Positions 23,817 through 33,800 of a DNA stretch of 64,000 nt are shown here, in pieces (within the stretch, counting starts at the first letter, position 1; the number at the start of each line of letters is the position of its first letter). The translations under genes and the position numbers were made by a program. The DNA is from Panicum virgatum. Its lineage: Eukaryota > Streptophyta > Magnoliopsida > Poales > Poaceae. Below the pieces are notes generated by a model that was given only the letters and a program-made list of their open reading frames with translations, searched no databases and was not told the origin of the DNA. The stretch lies in NCBI RefSeq assembly GCF_016808335.1, contig NC_053150.1, positions 24,882,538-24,946,537 on the forward strand. The letters run 5' to 3'.

Positions 23817-24340
23817 TGTTGGTGTTTACCGCCAAGCCTGCTTAGGGATACTCTTAGCAGTAGGATTGTAGGTAGGGATCGACTGCTCTGGAACTCGATG
23901 GTACAAGGAACACAAGGATTTAGACAGGTTTGGGCTGCGAGGTGTGTAATACCCTACGTCCTATGTGGTTGCTTGTATTGCCTTAGGTGTTGATGTGTTT
24001 TGAGGGGGTCCCTGCCCGCCCTTATATATTCCGGGGGGACAGGGTTTCATGAAAAGTCCTAGCCGAGTATAGTTGGAGTCCTACTACAACACGGTTGGGT
24101 AGTTTCCTTGTACTACAGCTAGTTCTACGCCTATTCGTGTAGTTACAAGAGAGGTAAGGTACATCCATGTGCTATCCCTTACTCTAGAACATTCTATGCC
24201 TATAAGCAGTCCCGCTGTCCCGGGTCTGACAATCACATCCTTGTACCGCATCATGTCGCGGATATCAATGCTAACTCTGAGTGGCAGTGTCATCACCACA
24301 GAGTCGAGGTTAACAACATAGACATATTTCGAAACAAACA
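23817..24340 (-). repeat. 5' LTR of the Tat-type element
   Basis: A 524-bp LTR with TGTTGGTG...AACAAACA ends in plus orientation. The minus strand has a TATA box (AATATATAAG, 24021-24030) and a GGGTATTACAC motif downstream, as in Tat-type LTRs of grasses. The adjoining GTTGGCGCGTCAGG may be the primer site. The second LTR lies outside the window. Confidence 0.8.
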
Positions 24341-24893
24341 TTTTTTTACTTCTCGATGGTTTTAGAGAAAGTGAGCCTGAAACAAAGCTACGAACCTTGA
24401 TTGTGCATCCCGTGTGGCGTGGAATGACGTGTTCGCATCGAACTGAAGAGTGTCAAAATAGTTAGGGTTTATCATTTCTATTTTCATTCTATGAATTTAT
24501 TCATATTTTTTACATTTATTTGATAAGTGTACTAAAATTAGTTTTATTTCTTCTCTCTTTCCTGCCCCCTGATGTACCTATGTAAGTATCTACTATCTGT
24601 ACAGTTTTTATTTTTATAATTTTAGAGCATTGTGGGGAACTCCCCCACAGTTTTCCTTTCAAAAAAAATTAGTTTTATTTTTGAAAAATAGTGAAGTTTA
24701 GTGCTTCACCAGACATGATGATTATTGAATTAGTTTTTTGTTTTTAAATTAATTGTATTTAGTACTTTTACATGTATAGTGACATTAGTTTATTTTTTAA
24801 ATAGTGGAGTTTTGTGCTTCAACAGACATGAGTAATTAATGTTTTCTTCTTAGTGAGATATAATGAGCTGTAACTAATATTTACTTCCTAGAA
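24341..24893. other. AT-rich target DNA with LINE-tail-like sequence
   Basis: No gene is seen. A GTGGGG...CCCCAC hairpin at 24632-24648 followed by a short A-run (24661-24668) resembles the 3' end of a plant LINE, but no LINE coding sequence is visible. Two imperfect copies of a ~60-bp unit containing TTTAGTGCTTCACCAGACATGA occur at about 24668-24735 and 24783-24840. Confidence 0.4.
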
Positions 24894-25250
24894 ATGACTT
24901 TGCAACATGATGCCATCGAGCGTTGTGCGTCAGCTCAGGAGGCGGTACGCACTCAATTGAAGCGCACCGGACATTCGCATGAGTTCCATCCTGAAGAGCG
25001 TGTTGGTCATGTCAGCGGTCGTATTCGTCATTGGATTAAGAAAGCTTTTCACTACTTCGCACTTGCAAAAGGACGTCACAAATTTCACTGTCAATTTAAT
25101 GTCAAGTTGCATGGTACTAATGATGATCACAAGTTGATGGCTCGATATAATGCAAGACGCGAAGAGTCGGGGATGGTGGAATATGATCGTTCCGTGTTGA
25201 GACTTCACAAGGCAGTTCACGAGGCATTGGTTAAAATGTCTCACGAGTAG
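24894..25250 (+). CDS. Hypothetical 118-aa ORF (possible exon)
   Basis: I do not recognise this protein. It is basic and His-rich (HSHEFHPEERVGHVSGR, HYFALAKGRHKFH) with no membrane segment. The ATG follows a TTACTTCCTAG that would serve as a splice acceptor, so it may be an internal exon of a larger gene. A near copy of its first bases (TAGAAATG..TTTTGCAACATGAT) recurs at 25400-25423, about 150 bp after its stop. A CACTA transposase fragment begins 320 bp downstream on the same strand, so it could be an accessory ORF of that element. A chance ORF cannot be excluded. Confidence 0.35.
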   Translation: MTLQHDAIERCASAQEAVRTQLKRTGHSHEFHPEERVGHVSGRIRHWIKKAFHYFALAKGRHKFHCQFNVKLHGTNDDHKLMARYNARREESGMVEYDRSVLRLHKAVHEALVKMSHE

Positions 25251-25569
25251 TTTGTATTAGGTAGCTAGCATGTTGCTTGATCTATATTTTAATTTGGGAC
25301 CTTCTAATTTATCATGTTGTGTAATGGGCTATGGGCAATGTATAATTAATCATGTTGTGTGATGGCTATTCAGACATTTTATGTTTTAATGTTTAATTCG
25401 TAGAAATGGTTTTGCAACATGATTAATCCTTTGTTATTTAAATTTTTTAGTGTAAAATTTGCAAAATAATAAAATAAAAATGAAATAATATTGTTCCTTG
25501 ATACAGAATTGTGAAACTCTTTTACATTGAACAAAATTGCTTATCTAATAAAAAAATATTATTGTAGAT
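25251..25569. other. AT-rich spacer
   Basis: No gene is visible. It contains the short repeat of the preceding ORF start at 25400-25423 and ends in TTGTAG, which could be a splice acceptor in front of the transposase segment. Confidence 0.4.
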
Positions 25570-25838
25570 GGACCGATAATGGATATACGGTGATCGGTGC
25601 ACCAAGGCGTGGATTAATGGTCTAAAGTCTTTTCTCGATGCTGCTGAGGCCCACAAGTCATCGAAATGTTTTATGTTTTGTCCATGCCGCATTTATGGAA
25701 ATAAAAAGGAGTTCTTCAAAAGAAACACTCTGCGCGTCCACCTTTATGAAATGGGATAAGCATGGTGAACCTAGAGTTCTGATGGAAGACGATGAAGAAG
25801 ATAATGATGATGATAACAACATCGCAGACTGGGCTCAC
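25570..25838 (+). pseudogene. CACTA (En/Spm) TNP2-like transposase, N-terminal fragment
   Basis: The translation resembles the transposase-associated domain at the start of TNP2-like proteins: WINGLKSFLDAAEAHKSS, CPCR, RNTLRVHLYEMG, then KHGEP and an acidic run DDEEDNDDDNN. A stop interrupts the first codons, and a small deletion after YEMG shifts the frame. The gene is cut at 25838 by the Athila2 LTR after the motif ADWAH. The rest of the CACTA element would lie beyond the other end of Athila2, outside the window. Confidence 0.65.
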
Positions 25839-27400
25839 TGTTGGCATTTCTTAGCATCGCCACTAGGAGGGGTTAGTTCCTAGCAACGCCGCCAAGGGAG
25901 GGGTTAGTTCCTAGCAACGCCGCCAAGGGAATGTCGTGTTGGTATGTCTTAAAATTTACAAAAGGATCCGCATGCGCACGGATATACCTTTGTAGCATTT
26001 CACCCGGAAGTATTCAGGGTATCGTAACTTATATTTTCCCAAGGGATGGCTAGGTTGTGTAAAGATATTTACTAGTTCCATAACCATGACATTATGAAGT
26101 AAGGTGCAAACTACTTATTATGCAGGGGTAAGTGATAAATAAATGATAATCAGGGGTAATGTGACACACACAGAACAACCAACTCTCATTAATAAAGAAT
26201 AAACAAGCACTCCTAAGGTTAGTGGGAGTATAGGCACAGATCCAAGTATACTATTCATGTTAGAAGATAAGTTACGTTAGCCACATGCTTAGAACTGCAG
26301 GTGCCGGGAAATTAGGGACATCGGGGAGAATGACCCGCACTGGAGACCATCCAGTCCCGTTTTCATCTTTGCATGAACTCCTACACAATACCCGAACGTC
26401 GGGGAGTACGCTAACCGAGAAGCAGCTTCCCGGTGGACCAACAGGGCTGTCACCACCTACAGTCTACCCCAGTCACACTGTGGAGCACCGTCATATCCGA
26501 AGGATCTCGCATACCCGGGCACCATGTCCGCATATGAGGTACCCTAGCACCCCCGGGTCCCCCACCCTTCGGATGGACAGGTAAGATGCTAAGGAAAGCC
26601 CAAAAGCACAACAAACCGATATCCTTATCCAGATCAAGCAAAGCAAGCTAAGATCTAAGCAAGCAACTAGTATAACTTGATAAAGCACAGATCAAGGCTA
26701 AGCATGCTAAGAACATAGCAAGATAACAAAGAACAAACTCAATATGAATAGCATAACAAGAGTCGGAATACAAAGCCATACCAGAGGCCGAGGATTGGTC
26801 GCCAACCCCGAGGACGACTAGATTCGCTAAAGAGATGAAGTACTAGCCTAGCTCCACTGCCCTAAGGAGTACAAGTCACAAGAGAGTGTGAGAGAGAGGC
26901 CTTCAAGTGGTGTGTGTGGTGAGAGTGGTGGGAGGCCCCTTTTATAGCTCCTTGAGGTCGGTTCCCGCCAAGATAAATTTGGAAACATTCATAACCGCCT
27001 TCAGGATGATCAAAGTGATCTTCCCGCCAAAGTGCACCTGGACCGGCGTCTGTCCAGGTTCGGCCGGCCCCACTTTGGCGGCTGGCCACCGCCTTTCTCT
27101 GGTACACTGCCTGGTGGGTCCTGATGTCAGATGGTCGGTGCCGGGGCTTCGTTGGTCGGTTTGGTCTGGTTTGTGGGCCTCCTTTGCATGTGTTACGCAG
27201 GACGTGATCTTCTGCGACTTTGTCTGCGTATTCATCGTGTTTTCTTCTTATTCCGGACTTGTACTCCTGAAATCATAGATCTTCGAAAACAATTGTGGAG
27301 CTAGGTTAGTGATACAGATATGTGAGTAAGAGGTATGGTTTTCCTTCTTTTATGAGTATAGTTGACGCTCATATTTCGCACTTAACGACCATCAACGACA
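25839..27400 (-). repeat. 3' LTR of Athila2
   Basis: A 1562-bp LTR with TGTTGGCAT...AACGACA ends in plus orientation. The TATA box is at 26938-26947 (minus strand CTATAAAAG). A 31-bp unit (GGAGGGGTTAGTTCCTAGCA...) is tandemly doubled at 25866-25927. A GTTCGGCCGGCCCC motif at about 27058-27072 recalls the GC module of Athila1. Confidence 0.8.
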
Positions 27401-27829
27401 CCCCCAAACTAGCCTTTTGCTCGTCCGAGCAAAACAAGGCGCTCGTTGTTGATCAGAAGTTGCTACGATGTTGAATTTCCAACTTATACGTAGGCACAAC
27501 CAAATGCTTCTTACCTTGATTTTGAATAAGTTGGCCTTTGTTCTTACCTCTTATCTTACTCCTATGGAGCTTATAGCTTCACCTCATCTTTGGCGGTTGA
27601 GAGTCAGAATAGTATCATAGAGTGCTCATATTTCTTTCTGTTTAGTTCAACCGTCAATCTGGAGGTTTTGTAAAGTTTTCAAAAGAAATTTATAAAGTTC
27701 CTCGAATGATCTCTCGGATCGCTCAATGTCTGTAATTCCTTACCAAAGTTTTTTATTATGCCTTTCTTCCTCAACCTATCTCTAATGGCTACATCTGTGG
27801 AGCTATAGGTATGGAGGATTGAAGGCATA
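27401..27829 (-). other. Athila2 3' end: PPT, hairpin and short untranslated region
   Basis: The purine tract GTTTGGGGG (minus strand) touches the LTR at 27401. A perfect 9-bp hairpin (TTTTGCTCG with its complement, two unpaired bases) lies at 27415-27434. The rest has no ORF and ends at CCTGCTTCT, the microhomology that starts the tandem array. Confidence 0.75.
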
Positions 27830-30800
27830 CCTGCTTCTCATATTTCTCTAAGTCGAAGACCGGATCCAAAGGAGAAACAAGTCATAAACCTTGATCAAGA
27901 TGTGCAAGTGTGTGGATATTTTTTTGGTGGATGGTGTACGAACTCCTTTTGTATGCACCATCTCTCCTTTTTCTTTCTTTTTGGATAAGGGGCTATCTTT
28001 TTCTTTCCTTCTTTTTTTGACATGCCTTAGCATGTGGCATACCTTCTTTTGGGTATGTATCTTTTATTATTTTTTTCACATGCCGAGTCATGTGGCATAC
28101 CTTCTTTGGGTATACATCTTTTATTTTCTTTTCGCATAGCCCCATATCCTTGATATATTTTTGAGAGAGAGTGGTGTCACACATGGACATGGAGTTTTAT
28201 TTTGTGGATGGATGTTTGCTTACTTCTAGTGTAGAAGTATAGCATGTGGTGGAAATGTGTACGTGATCTTGATCATGGGAGTATGAAATGAATCTCACTA
28301 AGGGTCACAACAATTTGACAAAGCTCAATGAGATAGCAAGCTGCATATGTGGAAGGTTTTGCAATGAAAACAACATATGGCTTTGGGTAGGAATTTTATA
28401 TCATCGTGGAACTTTATTATATTTTTATATTTTCAAAATTAAATACTCCGGATATCAAGTATCACATAAGAGAAGATCGTAGCGACTTTACTTAACCATA
28501 TCATAGCTCACAACAACTTAGATTTGGATCATGCTTTTTGCTACCCACAAGTTTCAAGTTTAAGGTTTGAACATTTTAAGCCAACAAACCCAAAACTAGG
28601 TATAGCATAAAGTTGTAACTAAGCATATGAAGAAAATTAACAGAGCAACTATTCATCATCTCAATAAGAAAAACTTACACCATGCTTACTACACATATTA
28701 AAAGAAATATTTTTGGTGTTTTCTAAATTTTGCAATTCTTTATTTGTTTTTAGTTATGCAAAATTATTATGGGTTTTCTGATTTTGCAGATTTTTATAGG
28801 TTTTATGCAAGATTATGAAAGCAGTAAAGATAAATGATACAACTTACCTCTCATGGGGGTCCTCCCCCAAGCTAGCTTCAGGCTCACTAAGGATCATCAG
28901 GGTTGAAACCCGTCCAGCGGCAGTATGCCCTCCACTCCTCCTGTCGCTGCAACTGCAATTGCTCCATGTCGTGGAGTCTCTCGCTAGTGTGACGCTACCA
29001 TGCTTGGATCGTATCGATGTGTTGGTGCAGCGTCTCTTGTATGTTGTCGCTCTGTACCCGCAGCTCACCTAGCTGCTGGGTGATGGAACCGAAACCTTGG
29101 GACGAGGACGTCCGTCTAATGAGGTTCGGGGCTCCACTGGAGCTGGAACTAGTGGACCGGCGGCCTGGTGCCTGCCGTGCCCACTCCTCAGTGCTGGCGT
29201 TGTGCCATGACGAACCACCGGCCTCTTGCTGATGTGAGTGATGTGGCTGCTGAGGTGGTGGTGTCGGCTCTGCCTCCCTTCTAGTCCTGCTTCTCATATT
29301 TCTCTAAGTCGAAGACCGAATCCAAAGGAGAAACAAGTCATAAACCTTGATCAAGATGTGCAAGTGTGTGGATATTTTTTTGGTGGATGGTGTACGAACT
29401 CCTTTTGTATGCACCATCTCTCCTTTTTCTTTCTTTTTGGATAAGGGGCTATCTTTTTCTTTCCTTCTTTTTTTTGACATGCCTTAGCATGTGGCATACC
29501 TTCTTTTGGGTATGTATCTTTTATTATTTTTTTCACATGCCGAGTCATGTGGCATACCTTCTTTGGGTATACATCTTTTATTTTCTTTTCGCATAGCCCC
29601 ATATCCTTGATATATTTTTGAGAGAGAGTGGTGTCACACATGGACATGGAGTTTTATTTTGTGGATGGATGTTTGCTTACTTCTAGTGTAGAAGTATAGC
29701 ATGTGGTGGAAATGTGTACGTGATCTTGATCATGGGAGTATGAAATGAATCTCACTAAGGGTCACAATAATTAGACAAAGCTCAATGAGATAGCAAGCTG
29801 CATATGTGGAAGGTTTTGCAATGAAAACAACATATGGCTTTGGGTAGGAATTTTATATCATCGTGGAACTTTATTATATTTTTATATTTTCAAAATTAAA
29901 TACTCCGGATATCAAGTATCACATAAGAGAAGATCGTAGCGACTTTACTTAACCATATCATAGCTCACAACAACTTAGATTTGGATCATGCTTTTTGCTA
30001 CCCACAAGTTTCAAGTTTAAGGTTTGAACATTTTAAGCCAACAAACCCAAAACTAGGTATAGCATAAAGTTGTAACTAAGCATATGAAGAAAATTAACAG
30101 AGCAACTATTCATCATCTCAATAAGAAAAACTTACACCATGCTTACTACACATATTAAAAGAAATATTTTTGGTGTTTTCTAAATTTTGCAATTCTTTAT
30201 TTGTTTTTAGTTATGCAAAATTATTATGGGTTTTCTGATTTTGCAGATTTTTATAGGTTTTATGCAAGATTATGAAAGCAGTAAAGATAAATGATACAAC
30301 TTACCTCTCATGGGGGTCCTCCCCCAAGCTAGCTTCAGGCTCACTAAGGATCATCAGGGTTGAAACCCGTCCAGCGGCAGTATGCCCTCCACTCCTCCTG
30401 TCGCTGCAACTGCAATTGCTCCATGTCGTGGAGTCTCTCGCTAGTGTGACGCTACCATGCTTGGATCGTATCGATGTGTTGGTGCAGCGTCTCTTGTATG
30501 TTGTCGCTCTGTACCCGCAGCTCACCTAGCTGCTGGGTGATGGAACCGAAACCTTGGGACGAGGACGTCCGTCTAATGAGGTTCGGGGCTCCACTGGAGC
30601 TGGAACTAGTGGACCGGCGGCCTGGTGCCTGCCGTGCCCACTCCTCAGTGCTGGCGTTGTGCCATGACGAACCACCGGCCTCTTGCTGATGTGAGTGATG
30701 TGGCTGCTGAGGTGGTGGTGTCGGCTCTGCCTCCCTTCTAGTCCTGCTTCTCATATTTCTCTAAGTCGAAGACCGAATCCAAAGGAGAAACAAGTCATAA

Positions 30801-33800
30801 ACCTTGATCAAGATGTGCAAGTGTGTGGATATTTTTTTGGTGGATGGTGTACGAACTCCTTTTGTATGCACCATCTCTCCTTTTTCTTTCTTTTTGGATA
30901 AGGGGCTATCTTTTTCTTTCCTTCTTTTTTTTGACATGCCTTAGCATGTGGCATACCTTCTTTTGGGTATGTATCTTTTATTATTTTTTTCACATGCCGA
31001 GTCATGTGGCATACCTTCTTTGGGTATACATCTTTTATTTTCTTTTCGCATAGCCCCATATCCTTGATATATTTTTGAGAGAGAGTGGTGTCACACATGG
31101 ACATGGAGTTTTATTTTGTGGATGGATGTTTGCTTACTTCTAGTGTAGAAGTATAGCATGTGGTGGAAATGTGTACGTGATCTTGATCATGGGAGTATGA
31201 AATGAATCTCACTAAGGGTCACAATAATTAGACAAAGCTCAATGAGATAGCAAGCTGCATATGTGGAAGGTTTTGCAATGAAAACAACATATGGCTTTGG
31301 GTAGGAATTTTATATCATCGTGGAACTTTATTATATTTTTATATTTTCAAAATTAAATACTCCGGATATCAAGTATCACATAAGAGAAGATCGTAGCGAC
31401 TTTACTTAACCATATCATAGCTCACAACAACTTAGATTTGGATCATGCTTTTTGCTACCCACAAGTTTCAAGTTTAAGGTTTGAACATTTTAAGCCAACA
31501 AACCCAAAACTAGGTATAGCATAAAGTTGTAACTAAGCATATGAAGAAAATTAACAGAGCAACTATTCATCATCTCAATAAGAAAAACTTACACCATGCT
31601 TACTACACATATTAAAAGAAATATTTTTGGTGTTTTCTAAATTTTGCAATTCTTTATTTGTTTTTAGTTATGCAAAATTATTATGGGTTTTCTGATTTTG
31701 CAGATTTTTATAGGTTTTATGCAAGATTATGAAAGCAGTAAAGATAAATGATACAACTTACCTCTCATGGGGGTCCTCCCCCAAGCTAGCTTCAGGCTCA
31801 CTAAGGATCATCAGGGTTGAAACCCGTCCAGCGGCAGTATGCCCTCCACTCCTCCTGTCGCTGCAACTGCAATTGCTCCATGTCGTGGAGTCTCTCGCTA
31901 GTGTGACGCTACCATGCTTGGATCGTATCGATGTGTTGGTGCAGCGTCTCTTGTATGTTGTCGCTCTGTACCCGCAGCTCACCTAGCTGCTGGGTGATGG
32001 AACCGAAACCTTGGGACGAGGACGTCCGTCTAATGAGGTTCGGGGCTCCACTGGAGCTGGAACTAGTGGACCGGCGGCCTGGTGCCTGCCGTGCCCACTC
32101 CTCAGTGCTGGCGTTGTGCCATGACGAACCACCGGCCTCTTGCTGATGTGAGTGATGTGGCTGCTGAGGTGGTGGTGTCGGCTCTGCCTCCCTTCTAGTC
32201 CTGCTTCTCATATTTCTCTAAGTCGAAGACCGAATCCAAAGGAGAAACAAGTCATAAACCTTGATCAAGATGTGCAAGTGTGTGGATATTTTTTTGGTGG
32301 ATGGTGTACGAACTCCTTTTGTATGCACCATCTCTCCTTTTTCTTTCTTTTTGGATAAGGGGCTATCTTTTTCTTTCCTTCTTTTTTTTGACATGCCTTA
32401 GCATGTGGCATACCTTCTTTTGGGTATGTATCTTTTATTATTTTTTTCACATGCCGAGTCATGTGGCATACCTTCTTTGGGTATACATCTTTTATTTTCT
32501 TTTCGCATAGCCCCATATCCTTGATATATTTTTGAGAGAGAGTGGTGTCACACATGGACATGGAGTTTTATTTTGTGGATGGATGTTTGCTTACTTCTAG
32601 TGTAGAAGTATAGCATGTGGTGGAAATGTGTACGTGATCTTGATCATGGGAGTATGAAATGAATCTCACTAAGGGTCACAATAATTAGACAAAGCTCAAT
32701 GAGATAGCAAGCTGCATATGTGGAAGGTTTTGCAATGAAAACAACATATGGCTTTGGGTAGGAATTTTATATCATCGTGGAACTTTATTATATTTTTATA
32801 TTTTCAAAATTAAATACTCCGGATATCAAGTATCACATAAGAGAAGATCGTAGCGACTTTACTTAACCATATCATAGCTCACAACAACTTAGATTTGGAT
32901 CATGCTTTTTGCTACCCACAAGTTTCAAGTTTAAGGTTTGAACATTTTAAGCCAACAAACCCAAAACTAGGTATAGCATAAAGTTGTAACTAAGCATATG
33001 AAGAAAATTAACAGAGCAACTATTCATCATCTCAATAAGAAAAACTTACACCATGCTTACTACACATATTAAAAGAAATATTTTTGGTGTTTTCTAAATT
33101 TTGCAATTCTTTATTTGTTTTTAGTTATGCAAAATTATTATGGGTTTTCTGATTTTGCAGATTTTTATAGGTTTTATGCAAGATTATGAAAGCAGTAAAG
33201 ATAAATGATACAACTTACCTCTCATGGGGGTCCTCCCCCAAGCTAGCTTCAGGCTCACTAAGGATCATCAGGGTTGAAACCCGTCCAGCGGCAGTATGCC
33301 CTCCACTCCTCCTGTCGCTGCAACTGCAATTGCTCCATGTCGTGGAGTCTCTCGCTAGTGTGACGCTACCATGCTTGGATCGTATCGATGTGTTGGTGCA
33401 GCGTCTCTTGTATGTTGTCGCTCTGTACCCGCAGCTCACCTAGCTGCTGGGTGATGGAACCGAAACCTTGGGACGAGGACGTCCGTCTAATGAGGTTCGG
33501 GGCTCCACTGGAGCTGGAACTAGTGGACCGGCGGCCTGGTGCCTGCCGTGCCCACTCCTCAGTGCTGGCGTTGTGCCATGACGAACCACCGGCCTCTTGC
33601 TGATGTGAGTGATGTGGCTGCTGAGGTGGTGGTGTCGGCTCTGCCTCCCTTCTAGTCCTGCTTCTCATATTTCTCTAAGTCGAAGACCGAATCCAAAGGA
33701 GAAACAAGTCATAAACCTTGATCAAGATGTGCAAGTGTGTGGATATTTTTTTGGTGGATGGTGTACGAACTCCTTTTGTATGCACCATCTCTCCTTTTTC

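Larger units (their letters stand above)
6726..24340 (-). mobile_element. Tat-type (RIRE2-like) Ty3-gypsy element, partial, interrupted by Athila1
   Basis: The minus-strand element has its 5' LTR at 23817-24340 and gag at 23815-22103. It is interrupted by Athila1 (7741-22102), after which gag-protease resumes at 7740-6726. T1 cuts the protease at 6726, and the remaining pol must lie left of the window. Gag and protease motifs are of the grass Tat type. The frames carry several shifts, so it is an old, inactive copy. Confidence 0.8.

Noticed and set aside
24560..24668. LINE insertion
   Set aside because: Only a hairpin and short A-run are seen; no reverse transcriptase, endonuclease or target duplication found, so it is mentioned only as a resemblance.
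28815..29297. Repeated small ORFs of the tandem units as separate genes
   Set aside because: They are truncated copies of the Athila2 3' ORF or frames in its untranslated region; only the array and the original ORF are annotated.
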